A stretch of DNA of 6,420 nt from an uncultured Oscillospiraceae bacterium (GCA_934446465.1 CAKSEF010000068.1:1-6420), one strand, 5' to 3'; positions 1 through 6,165 are shown, numbered from the stretch's first letter. Translations and numbers: made by a program. The notes: generated by a model from the sequence alone, not told the origin.

Positions 1-246
1 GCAGAAGCCGCGTCGTTTGCACTTCTGCGCGAACAGCTTGTAGAAGTTCTCGGAACTCTCACCCCGCGTGAGGAAAAGGTGCTGAAGCTCCGCTTCGGAA
101 TTGAGGACGGAAGGACGAGAACTCTTGAGGAGGTCGGTAAGGAATTTAACGTAACGCGCGAACGCATACGCCAGATTGAGGCAAAGGCGCTGCGCAAGCT
201 CCGCCACCCGAGCCGTTCAAAAATGCTGAAGGACTTCTTAAACTGA
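1..246 (+). CDS. rpoD: RNA polymerase primary sigma factor, C-terminal end (region 4), 5' truncated by window
   Basis: The frame is open from base 1 and gives 81 residues before TGA. This is the sigma-70 region 4 that contacts the -35 promoter element. Visible hallmarks are [14 protein letters not shown] (region 4.1), then the helix-turn-helix [30 protein letters not shown] (region 4.2), and a short tail ending KDFLN, as in vegetative sigma-A/RpoD proteins rather than shorter alternative sigma factors. The start and regions 1-3 lie outside the window. The stop codon overlaps the ATG of the following hydrolase gene by one base, so the two are probably cotranscribed and translationally coupled. 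The group 1 assignment rests on the close match of the 4.2 helix and tail; a group 2 paralogue cannot be fully excluded from the tail alone. Confidence 0.95.
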   Translation, partial: AEAASFALLREQLVEVLGTLTPREEKVLKLRFGIEDGRTRTLEEVGKEFNVTRERIRQIEAKALRKLRHPSRSKMLKDFLN

Positions 247-1034
247 TGAAAATTTACGATTCCCACGCACATATTTTTCCCGCGGAAATATCGGAAAAGG
301 CGTCCTCCGCAATAGGCGCGTTTTACGGCGCGCCGATGAAAAACAGCGGACGTGCCGACGCGCTCCTTGAAAAGAGCAGGGACGCGGGAATTTACAGGAC
401 GCTTATATCCTCAAGCGCGACAACCGCGCACCAGGTGCGCTCAATTAACAGCTTCATCGCAAAAACCTGTTCGGAAAACAGCGCATTTCTCGGACTCGGT
501 TCGCTCCACTGCGGACTTTGCGATATTGCGGCCGAGGTATCCTACATACGCGCGCATAATCTCCTCGGCGTTAAAATCCACCCCGATTTTCAGGGCATCG
601 CCATCGACGATGAACGGATGTTTCCCATGTACGGGATTTTAGAGGCGGAATCGCTCCCCGTTCTTTTCCACACGGGCGACAGGAGAAACAGCCTTTCAAA
701 CCCGAAGCGACTTATGTCCGCGCTTGAGCGTTTCCCGAGGCTTGTTTGCATCGCCGCGCATTTCGGTGCGTACTCCGAGTGGGAAAACGCGCGCGATTAT
801 AAGAGGTTTGAAAACCTGTACTTTGATACGTCAAGCTCAATAGGGCTTATGCCCGAGGGGCTTGCCGAAAAGCTCATTTCTAAATTCGGCGCAGATCGCT
901 TCCTCTTCGGAAGCGATTTCCCCATGTGGTCGCCGAAGGACGAGCTTTTAAAGTTCATGTCTCTCAAAATCTCCGACTGCGACCGAGAGAAAATTCTTGA
1001 AAAAAACTTTGAATCACTGTTCGGAATACATTAA
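246..1034 (+). CDS. Amidohydrolase-2 family TIM-barrel metal-dependent hydrolase
   Basis: This 262-residue protein has the layout of the amidohydrolase-2 family. The N-terminal DSHAH motif supplies metal ligands H7 and H9, followed by GVKIHP (K110, H112), LFHTGD (H142), IAAHFG (H172) and the C-terminal LFGSDFP with the conserved acid D224. These are the residues expected for a mono- or dinuclear metal centre in a beta/alpha barrel. Relatives include decarboxylases and lactone or amide hydrolases, and the substrate cannot be read from the sequence. There is no signal peptide, so it should be cytosolic. The ATG overlaps the sigma factor stop (TGATG). An AAGGA lies 12 nt upstream, slightly long for a Shine-Dalgarno, so coupling to the upstream gene likely helps initiation. 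The next gene, tatD, encodes another metal-dependent TIM-barrel hydrolase but is too dissimilar to be a recent duplicate. Confidence 0.88.
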   Translation: MKIYDSHAHIFPAEISEKASSAIGAFYGAPMKNSGRADALLEKSRDAGIYRTLISSSATTAHQVRSINSFIAKTCSENSAFLGLGSLHCGLCDIAAEVSYIRAHNLLGVKIHPDFQGIAIDDERMFPMYGILEAESLPVLFHTGDRRNSLSNPKRLMSALERFPRLVCIAAHFGAYSEWENARDYKRFENLYFDTSSSIGLMPEGLAEKLISKFGADRFLFGSDFPMWSPKDELLKFMSLKISDCDREKILEKNFESLFGIH

Positions 1035-1075
1035 AATCGATAACTTACCGTATTTTATAAGAGGTATATTTCAAT

Positions 1076-1843
1076 ATGTATATAGATACACACGCACATC
1101 TTGACGATGAGCAGTTCAAAGACGACCTTAACGATGTTTTAGGGCGCATACGGTCGGCGGGTGTTTTCCGCGTCGTATGTGCAGGCGCGGACATTGAGTC
1201 CTCAGAGTGCGCCTTAAGTCTTGCAAAGGAAAATGACTTCATTTACGCGACCGCGGGGATTCACCCCGAGAACGCCGAAAGCTTTCGGGCAGAGGATTTA
1301 AACGCTCTCGAAACGCTTTGGAAAGAGGAAAAGGTAACGGCAATCGGCGAAATCGGGCTCGATTATTATTACGGCTCCGTCCCGCGCGAGGTGCAGAAGA
1401 AGTGCTTTTCCGAGCAGGTGTCCCTTGCATACGAGCTTAATGCGCCCGTTGTTATCCACGACCGCGACGCGCACCTCGACTGCTTTGAAATTTTAAAGCG
1501 ATACAAGGGTCTGCGCGCCGTGTACCACTGCTTCTCGGGAAGCCTTGAGTATTCGCGCGAGATTTTAAAGCTCGGCTTTTATATGTCATTCGGCGGAGCG
1601 GTTACGTTTAAAAACGCGAGATGCGCGCCCGAAGTCATTAAAAACGCCCCGCGCGACAGAATCATGCTTGAAACGGACTGCCCGTACATGGCGCCCGTGC
1701 CATACCGCGGGAAGCGGTGCAGTCCCGAATACATTCCGATTATCGCCGAAAAAATCGGTGATTTTTGGGGGATACCCGCCGAGAGTGTCGGCGAAATAAC
1801 TGCCGAAAACGCATTTACGTTTTATAATAAGATAAAAAGATAA
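1076..1843 (+). CDS. tatD: TatD family metal-dependent DNase/hydrolase
   Basis: The 255-residue length is typical of TatD/YcfH/YabD proteins, TIM-barrel hydrolases with 3'-5' exonuclease or deoxyribonuclease activity in studied members. All metal ligands are present: THAHLD (H6, H8), IGEIGLDYY (E92), VIHDRDA (H128), YHCFSGS (H151) and LETDCPYMAP (D201), followed by the family signature RGKRCSP. There is no signal sequence, so a cytosolic enzyme is expected. A GAGGT sits 10 nt before the ATG. The gene begins 41 nt after the amidohydrolase, with no terminator between, and its stop overlaps the Shine-Dalgarno of the mrp-like gene, so it lies inside the operon. In many Firmicutes this gene (yabD) sits near metG or ksgA; here it is instead downstream of rpoD. 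The family call is firm; the physiological substrate is inferred from homologues. Confidence 0.95.
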   Translation: MYIDTHAHLDDEQFKDDLNDVLGRIRSAGVFRVVCAGADIESSECALSLAKENDFIYATAGIHPENAESFRAEDLNALETLWKEEKVTAIGEIGLDYYYGSVPREVQKKCFSEQVSLAYELNAPVVIHDRDAHLDCFEILKRYKGLRAVYHCFSGSLEYSREILKLGFYMSFGGAVTFKNARCAPEVIKNAPRDRIMLETDCPYMAPVPYRGKRCSPEYIPIIAEKIGDFWGIPAESVGEITAENAFTFYNKIKR

Positions 1844-1849
1844 GGAGAG
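1842..1849 (+). promoter_or_regulatory. Ribosome binding site of the mrp-like gene overlapping the tatD stop
   Basis: AAGGAGAG begins within the TAA stop of tatD and ends 6 nt before the ATG at 1856. It fixes the start of the downstream gene and places both genes on one transcript. Confidence 0.85.
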
Positions 1850-1855
1850 TTTTTC

Positions 1856-2677
1856 ATGAGCGAATGTACACACGACTGCTCAACGTGCGGAGAAGCGTGC
1901 GGGGAGCGCGAAAAGAAGATCTTAGTGGAAAAGCCCCACGAGGGCTCGCAGATTAAAAAGGTAATCGGCGTTGTAAGCGGGAAGGGAGGAGTCGGCAAGA
2001 GTCTTGTAACGTCGCTCCTTGCCGTTTCCTCGGCAAACCGCGGGAAACGCACCGCGATACTCGACGCCGACATAACAGGCCCGTCGATACCGCAGATTTT
2101 CGGACTGCACGGCAGGGCGGAAGCCATCGGCACGGGCATCATGCCCGCGGTAACGGAAAAGGGGATTGAGGTAATGTCGATTAACCTCCTCCTTGACGGC
2201 GAGACAGACCCCGTCGTGTGGCGCGGTCCGATAATCGCAAGCGCGGTTAAGCAGTTCTGGACGGACGTTGTATGGAACGATGTGGACTATATGTTCGTCG
2301 ATATGCCTCCCGGAACGGGCGACGTTCCGATAACGGTGTTCCAATCGCTCCCGATTGACGGAATAGTCGTCGTTACGACACCGCAGGAGCTTGTCGGCAT
2401 GATAGTCGATAAGGCGATAAACATGGCGAAAATGGTAAACGTCCCGATTCTCGGCATAGTTGAGAACATGGCGTATTTCAAATGTCCCGACTGCGGAGCG
2501 GAGCACGAGATATTCGGCTACGCCGATGTCGAGGGCTTTGCCCGTGAGCGCGGAATTGACACGTTCGCAAAAATTCCGATTGACCCGAATCTCGCCGCGC
2601 TGTGCGACTCGGGAAACATCGAGAGATGCGCGCTCTCTCCGCTGGAAGCGATTACGGATAAAATCGAATCCCTGTAA
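1856..2677 (+). CDS. mrp: Mrp/Nbp35 (ApbC) family iron-sulfur cluster carrier ATPase
   Basis: This 273-residue P-loop ATPase of the MinD/Mrp group is expected to bind and transfer Fe-S clusters in the cytosol. The deviant Walker A GKGGVGKS is at residues 42-49, the ADITGPS switch region at 71-77, and DMPPGTGD at 149-156, a signature of Mrp/Nbp35 proteins. The C-terminal CPDC pair (C210, C213) is the expected bridging-cluster ligand site at the dimer interface. The N-terminus carries four more cysteines (C4, C8, C11, C15; spacing CX3CX2CX3C), recalling the N-terminal cluster of eukaryotic Nbp35 but differently spaced. The MIP18/DUF59 domain found at the N-terminus of many bacterial Mrp proteins is absent. 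The gene starts 12 nt after tatD and is the last of the operon, followed 3 nt later by a strong terminator. Family assignment is firm; client proteins are unknown. Confidence 0.94.
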   Translation: MSECTHDCSTCGEACGEREKKILVEKPHEGSQIKKVIGVVSGKGGVGKSLVTSLLAVSSANRGKRTAILDADITGPSIPQIFGLHGRAEAIGTGIMPAVTEKGIEVMSINLLLDGETDPVVWRGPIIASAVKQFWTDVVWNDVDYMFVDMPPGTGDVPITVFQSLPIDGIVVVTTPQELVGMIVDKAINMAKMVNVPILGIVENMAYFKCPDCGAEHEIFGYADVEGFARERGIDTFAKIPIDPNLAALCDSGNIERCALSPLEAITDKIESL

Positions 2678-2680
2678 AAT

Positions 2681-2712
2681 AAGCCCGTCGGTGTGTTTAC
2701 ACCGACGGGCTT
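2681..2712. terminator. Bidirectional intrinsic terminator between convergent operons
   Basis: A perfect 14-bp stem (2681-2694 with 2699-2712) closes a 4-nt loop. The plus strand continues TTTTATT and the minus strand reads TTATTTT past the stem, so it can serve transcripts from both sides. It lies 3 nt after the mrp stop. The minus-strand XRE gene ends inside it, with its stop codon straddling stem and loop. Confidence 0.93.
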
Positions 2713-3311
2713 TTATTAAACAGTATCAGCATTTTAATTATAAGGAGCGCGAATGCACCCGTTACCGCATACGCTTCGCGCGCAAGCGCGAGAAATACCA
2801 CGGTCAGGGCTCCGAGAAACACCGAGCACAGCGTTATAGCTCTCTGCCCCTTTTCCGCGCCTGACAGGGTTGTTATAATTTTAACCGCGCCGACCGCCGT
2901 AAGCGAGAGGAAGAGCGCAAGGTAAACCGCTCTTATGGGCAGTCCCTTTTCCGCATATGCCGCGAGGTTCACCGAATAGACGTATCCGCTTACGGTGTTC
3001 GGGTAGAGCGGAAGCACAATCAGCAGAAACGATAACAAATCGACCGCGCCGAAAAGCTTTCGGCAAAGGGTGCGGATATTTTTCCTGTTTTCCTGTTCGG
3101 CGAGGGAAATCAGCTTTTCTCCCGACAGAAGCTCGTCCACCGTTACGGAAAAATACGCGGATATATCCTTAAGCGAGTCTATGCTCGGGTATCCGCGCCC
3201 CGACTCCCACTTCGAGACAGCCGTTCTCGACACGAACAGTGACTGCGCAAGCTCCTCCTGCGTTATTCCTTTCTGCTTTCTCAGCTCCCGAAGCTTTTCA
3301 TGCAGTTCCAC
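2697..3311 (-). CDS. Membrane-anchored XRE family helix-turn-helix regulator
   Basis: From the GTG at 3311 this encodes 204 residues. Residues 1-62 form a classic Cro/C1-type HTH domain (KLRELRKQKGITQEELAQ, recognition helix near SRTAVSKWESG, ending VTVDELLSG). A short charged linker follows, and then about four hydrophobic helices near 84-104, 127-149, 158-177 and 180-197. This predicts a DNA-binding domain tethered to the cytoplasmic membrane, an arrangement found in many Firmicute regulators. Its signal and targets are unknown. An upstream in-frame TTG at 3317 directly abuts GGAGGG and is unlikely to be used; the GTG has a 6-nt spacing. The gene begins 16 nt after the PAP2-like gene, so the two are cotranscribed. 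The last codons (KSPSV and stop) lie within the terminator hairpin. HTH and membrane calls are firm; function is open. Confidence 0.9.
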   Translation of the reverse strand: MELHEKLRELRKQKGITQEELAQSLFVSRTAVSKWESGRGYPSIDSLKDISAYFSVTVDELLSGEKLISLAEQENRKNIRTLCRKLFGAVDLLSFLLIVLPLYPNTVSGYVYSVNLAAYAEKGLPIRAVYLALFLSLTAVGAVKIITTLSGAEKGQRAITLCSVFLGALTVVFLALAREAYAVTGAFALLIIKMLILFNKSPSV

Positions 3312-3317
3312 GCGCAA

Positions 3318-3323
3318 CCCTCC
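3318..3323 (-). promoter_or_regulatory. Ribosome binding site deciding the GTG start of the membrane XRE gene
   Basis: GGAGGG on the minus strand lies 6 nt before GTG at 3311 and 0 nt before an in-frame TTG at 3317. The spacing favours GTG. Confidence 0.8.
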
Positions 3324-3327
3324 AAAC

Positions 3328-3984
3328 TTAATCCGCGCACACTCGCCGAATGACGGCGAGGTAGATATAAAACAATCCTGCGCTCAAAAACACCGAGCCC
3401 AAGATGTCCGAAAGCCAGTGGACACCCGAAGCCGTGCGCGCGATTACTGTGAACAGCGAAAAAGCGGCCGTCAAAATGCGGGTTATTTTCCTGGCCGTGC
3501 CGTTTTTGACTCTGCGCTTTACCTGTTCGTCAAGCGTCGGCATGACGCACAGCATGAGAAGCGTTGCAGACGACGGATAGGACGCTTCCAAAACGCCGTT
3601 TATGAGTATCGGTCTGAAATTTATCGGAACCGTTTCAAATACCAGATAGCACAATATGACGATTGTATAATATATGCCGAGAATGATTATGTCGCGGTCT
3701 GTCTTAAAAATGCTTTTCCTCTTAAACATCTGCACCGCGCCGAGGCACGCAAAGGAAAGACACACGCACAGCGGAACGAGCCCGAGCCAATCCGTGATAT
3801 TATAGAGTGCCATGCTCACGCCCGTCAGCCTGTGGAAGTGCGTATTCAATGACGCAAAGCCGACTAAGCTCCCGTTCGGCCCGACCGCGCGCACATCGAT
3901 TGTCTGCACCAGCACCGTCCACGCGGCAAAGACCGCAAGGAATATAGTTCCCGCAGCACATGCGCCTTTTACATTCTTTTTCAT
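3328..3984 (-). CDS. PAP2-like integral membrane protein with altered phosphatase motifs
   Basis: From the ATG at 3984 this gives 218 residues with about six hydrophobic segments (near 8-27, 64-86, 98-118, 137-150, 169-186, 192-214). The order of motifs matches PAP2 lipid phosphatases (KX6RP, PSGH, SRX5HX3D). Motif 3 is nearly intact as ARTASGVHWLSD, with R183, H189 (the expected nucleophile) and D193. Motif 1 keeps RP (R124, P125), but the Lys position is E117. Motif 2 reads PSSA, so the usual catalytic His is A140. Activity on the usual lipid phosphates is therefore doubtful; it may be a divergent or non-catalytic member. It starts 110 nt after aroEK and ends 16 nt before the membrane XRE gene, its likely operon partner. 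An in-frame ATG at 3990 is only 2 nt from AAGGGG, so 3984 (8 nt) is preferred. Fold call fairly sure, function not. Confidence 0.8.
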   Translation of the reverse strand: MKKNVKGACAAGTIFLAVFAAWTVLVQTIDVRAVGPNGSLVGFASLNTHFHRLTGVSMALYNITDWLGLVPLCVCLSFACLGAVQMFKRKSIFKTDRDIIILGIYYTIVILCYLVFETVPINFRPILINGVLEASYPSSATLLMLCVMPTLDEQVKRRVKNGTARKITRILTAAFSLFTVIARTASGVHWLSDILGSVFLSAGLFYIYLAVIRRVCAD

Positions 3985-3992
3985 TTTCATTT

Positions 3993-3998
3993 CCCCTT
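3993..3998 (-). promoter_or_regulatory. Ribosome binding site of the PAP2-like gene
   Basis: AAGGGG on the minus strand lies 8 nt before ATG at 3984 and 2 nt before an in-frame ATG at 3990. It makes the much longer reading from 4065, which has no ribosome binding site, unlikely. Confidence 0.7.
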
Positions 3999-4094
3999 TT
4001 TCGTTTTGTCCCGAGACCTGATTCCATGGTACCGGGCAATACGAAAAAAGGAAAGAAACGTACATTCACCTGCGCGGCACGATTCGTAACATCG

Positions 4095-5315
4095 CTATTT
4101 TCCGAAGAAATCGCGCACGATTTCGCCGACGGCATCGTCTATATCGCCGTTGTTGTCAATCCTTACATCCGCAAACTTCAAATATTTATCGCGGCGTGCC
4201 TCATAGAGCGCGCCGACATCGCGGGAGAGCGGGCGTCCGCTGACCTCGAGGAGACCCAAATCGCGCTCGATAAGGTATATTTTCCCGTTCTGCGAGAGTG
4301 ATTCGAGGTTTTCCTCACGGAGGACTATTCCGCCGCCCGTAGATATGATTTTTCCGCTTTCCGCTCCGACCCTGCGCGCCGTTTCGCTCTCTGTTCCGCG
4401 GAATACGTCCTCGCCCTTATTCTCTATAATTTCCGCGGGCTTTGCAAAATTCTTTTCTATCTCCGCGTCGGTATCGATGAGCGCCCGTGAGAGTCGCTCC
4501 GAAAGGCGTTTTCCTATCTCGCTCTTTCCGCTTCCCGGCATACCGATAAGGACAATGTTCATTGTCTCGGCGCGCACATCGCGCTCCGCCTTCTCTATCA
4601 GCTCCGGGGGAAGCTCGTGTCCGAGGAATATTTCCGCCGCGCGGAAACCCTGCGCCGCCAGCATATAAAGCCCGTTCGTGTGCCGTATCCCGAGACGCTC
4701 CGCGTCAAAGAGGAGCTTCGTCTTTGCGGGGTTGTATATGACGTCAACAACGCCCTCAAGCTTCGGAAAGCGCGATATATCTATCGGAACCGCGCCGTTT
4801 TTCGGATACATTCCGACAGGCGTGGTATTTATTATCACCTGTGCGTCATCTTCTTCGTAAACGTTTTCATAATTGAGCTTACCGCTGCGCGAGACGGTGA
4901 GAATTTTCTCCGCGCGGAGCTCCTGCGCGGCGGCATGCGCCGTTTTTGACGTTCCTCCGCTCCCGAGGATAAGCACCTTTTTTCCGCAAAGCTCTATCCC
5001 CGCACGGCGAACCATGCCGATGAACCCGAAAACGTCGGTGTTATACCCGAGAATCTTTCCCCCGCGGTGAACCACCGTGTTCACGCTTTTTGCGCGTTCG
5101 GCGGCGGGGTCGCGCTCGTCGCATACAGAGTATGCAAGCTCCTTGTAGGGAATGGTGACGTTAAGCCCCATGAAGCTTCCGTCTCTCATCTTCTCTTCCG
5201 CTTCCTCGGGCGATACTCCGTAAAGCCCGTATTCGTAATCCCCGAAATTTTTATGAATCAGTTTTGAATAGCTGTGTCGGAGCGTCGCTCCGAGAAGCCC
5301 GCATTTCTTTTCCAT
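4095..5315 (-). CDS. aroE-aroK: Fused shikimate dehydrogenase-shikimate kinase (AroE-AroK)
   Basis: One 406-residue frame carries two consecutive shikimate-pathway enzymes. Residues 1 to about 250 are AroE, reducing 3-dehydroshikimate with NADPH. They show HSYSK (S15, S17, shikimate binding), NVTIPYKE with catalytic K58, N79, the NTD motif with D94, the dinucleotide loop GSGGTSK (118-124), NTTPVGM and the C-terminal GLYMLAAQG. Residues 252-406 are AroK, phosphorylating shikimate: Walker A GMPGSGKS (258-265), DTD (D283), R306, STGGG (325-329), the lid GRPLS (R361) and R374. The second step thus directly follows the first within one cytosolic polypeptide. The internal ATG at 4562 that would begin a free AroK has no convincing Shine-Dalgarno. 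The start at 5315 is chosen for GGAGG 5 nt upstream; a reading from 5387 would begin upstream of the promoter -10 box. Promoter and palindromes lie just upstream, facing a divergent XRE gene. Confidence 0.93.
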   Translation of the reverse strand: MEKKCGLLGATLRHSYSKLIHKNFGDYEYGLYGVSPEEAEEKMRDGSFMGLNVTIPYKELAYSVCDERDPAAERAKSVNTVVHRGGKILGYNTDVFGFIGMVRRAGIELCGKKVLILGSGGTSKTAHAAAQELRAEKILTVSRSGKLNYENVYEEDDAQVIINTTPVGMYPKNGAVPIDISRFPKLEGVVDVIYNPAKTKLLFDAERLGIRHTNGLYMLAAQGFRAAEIFLGHELPPELIEKAERDVRAETMNIVLIGMPGSGKSEIGKRLSERLSRALIDTDAEIEKNFAKPAEIIENKGEDVFRGTESETARRVGAESGKIISTGGGIVLREENLESLSQNGKIYLIERDLGLLEVSGRPLSRDVGALYEARRDKYLKFADVRIDNNGDIDDAVGEIVRDFFGK

Positions 5316-5328
5316 TATAGCCTCCGAA

Positions 5329-5345
5329 ATTTTGCACCGCAAAAT
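5329..5345. repeat. Perfect inverted repeat in the aroEK leader, just upstream of its ribosome binding site
   Basis: ATTTTGC-ACC-GCAAAAT has 7-bp arms around a 3-nt centre. It lies between the predicted aroEK transcription start and its GGAGG, ending 3 nt from the latter on the minus strand. It could form a small leader hairpin near the ribosome site or be a protein-binding site. Its function is inference. Confidence 0.6.
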
Positions 5346-5353
5346 ACGCGCGC

Positions 5354-5372
5354 ATACTACATCTTGTAGTAT
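5354..5372. promoter_or_regulatory. Candidate operator: perfect palindrome on the aroEK -10 box
   Basis: ATACTACA-TCT-TGTAGTAT is an 8-bp perfect inverted repeat with a 3-bp centre, 19 bp in all. It covers most of the minus-strand -10 hexamer (5368-5373) and the predicted start point near 5361. This is the position and size expected of a repressor site for a dimeric HTH protein. The divergent XRE regulator is the nearest candidate, but binding is inferred only from position. Confidence 0.65.
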
Positions 5373-5395
5373 ACCACTTTTCCCCAAAATTTCAA
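5368..5395 (-). promoter_or_regulatory. Sigma-A type promoter of aroEK
   Basis: On the minus strand TTGAAA (5395-5390) and TATACT (5373-5368) are separated by 16 bp. The predicted start near 5361 gives a leader of about 46 nt before the ATG at 5315. Confidence 0.8.
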
Positions 5396-5404
5396 ATATT
5401 TTTC

Positions 5405-5433
5405 TTTACAATACGTATAAAAAGCACTATAAT
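5405..5433 (+). promoter_or_regulatory. Sigma-A type promoter of the divergent XRE regulator
   Basis: TTTACA (5405-5410) and a perfect TATAAT (5428-5433) are separated by 17 bp, close to consensus. The predicted start near 5440 leaves a leader of about 30 nt. The spacer contains the 8-bp palindrome ATACGTAT (5411-5418), a possible second regulator contact. Its -35 box is 9 bp from that of the opposing aroEK promoter. Confidence 0.88.
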
Positions 5434-5469
5434 ATACTTACTGTTTCGCATTTTTGGGGGGTATTTCAG

Positions 5470-6165
5470 ATGAACACGAATTTTCCGAGAACCATTTCTC
5501 TGCTGAGAAAGGAGAAGGGCTTAAGCCAGCGCTCCGTCGCGAAGTCGCTCGGCGTTTCTCAGGCGGTTCTCTCGCACTATGAAAACGGTCTGCGCGAACC
5601 GGGGCTTGAGTTTGTTGCCCGCGCCGCGGATTTTTATAAGGTCTCGTCGGACTTTCTTCTCGGGCGCACAATGTCGCGCGAGGATTACACGATAACGGCA
5701 GACGATTTGCCCGACAGCTCCGAGGATAAGGACAATGTTCTCCGCGGGAGTATGCTTGCAACACTCAATAAAAAGCTCATAATAAATTCCCTCAGTATAA
5801 TTTTTGATATAGTCGGGAAATCTAAGAGCAAGAATCTTATAAACGAAACGGCGATGTTCTTTAACATAGCCGTCTACAAAGTGTTCCGCACGCTCTACGG
5901 CGCGGCGGGTTCGCACAACGGGAGCTTCTTCTCGGTAAACGAAAATCTCTGGCCCGAGCTCTCAAGCGCGGAAATGTCGTTTGCGGAGACGGGAATCAAG
6001 GCCGCCGCGCACAATATTCCCACGGGCAATGAGCAAGCTTCGGTTTGTGAGCTTCCCGAGCTTTCGCAGGAGTTTATATCGGGCGAGTATCAGTCCTTAA
6101 ACCAATCGCTCCTCTCAGTTTTGCAGTCGGTTGCAAAGCGCATAGGGGGCAGGCTCGGCAAATAG
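5470..6165 (+). CDS. XRE family helix-turn-helix transcriptional regulator (cytosolic)
   Basis: From ATG at 5470 this gives 231 residues. Residues 5-65 are a Cro/C1-type HTH (ISLLRKEKGLSQRSVAKSLGVSQAVLSHYENGLREPGLEF, ending SSDFLLGRT). The remaining ~165 residues are not recognised. They are largely helical in appearance, with a moderately hydrophobic stretch near 103-115 (LIINSLSIIFDIV) and 127-143 but no clear membrane segment, and could serve dimerisation or ligand sensing. A purine-rich GGGGGG about 8 nt upstream acts as Shine-Dalgarno. The longer reading from 5332 would begin before the promoter and is rejected. The gene is divergent from aroEK with intertwined control elements, suggesting local regulation of aromatic amino acid precursor synthesis and perhaps autoregulation; this is inference. 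It is followed by the tRNA promoter without a strong terminator. Confidence 0.9.
   Translation: MNTNFPRTISLLRKEKGLSQRSVAKSLGVSQAVLSHYENGLREPGLEFVARAADFYKVSSDFLLGRTMSREDYTITADDLPDSSEDKDNVLRGSMLATLNKKLIINSLSIIFDIVGKSKSKNLINETAMFFNIAVYKVFRTLYGAAGSHNGSFFSVNENLWPELSSAEMSFAETGIKAAAHNIPTGNEQASVCELPELSQEFISGEYQSLNQSLLSVLQSVAKRIGGRLGK

Noticed and set aside
1035..1075. Possible internal promoter before tatD (TATTTTATAA).
   Set aside because: It is A-T rich, but no acceptable -35 element lies at the right distance; cotranscription is the simpler reading.
1922..2506. A 194-codon minus-strand reading frame opposite mrp.
   Set aside because: It lies antisense to a clear Mrp gene, shows no domain, and its composition is that of a shadow frame.
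3070..3852. A 260-codon plus-strand reading frame opposite the XRE and PAP2-like genes.
   Set aside because: The translation is rich in Arg, Ser and Cys with no recognisable domain or ribosome site, and it lies opposite two well-supported genes. It is a shadow frame.
3985..4094. Possible promoter or terminator in the 110 nt between aroEK and the PAP2-like gene.
   Set aside because: I found no -35/-10 pair with good spacing and no stable hairpin with a T tract; only a small ACGA/TCGT repeat near 4080.
4545..4560. The 16-mer GATAAGGACAATGTTC also occurs on the same strand at 5725-5740.
   Set aside because: It is antisense coding in aroK and sense coding in the XRE gene, encodes different residues, and the flanks do not match. 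It is most likely chance aided by codon bias.
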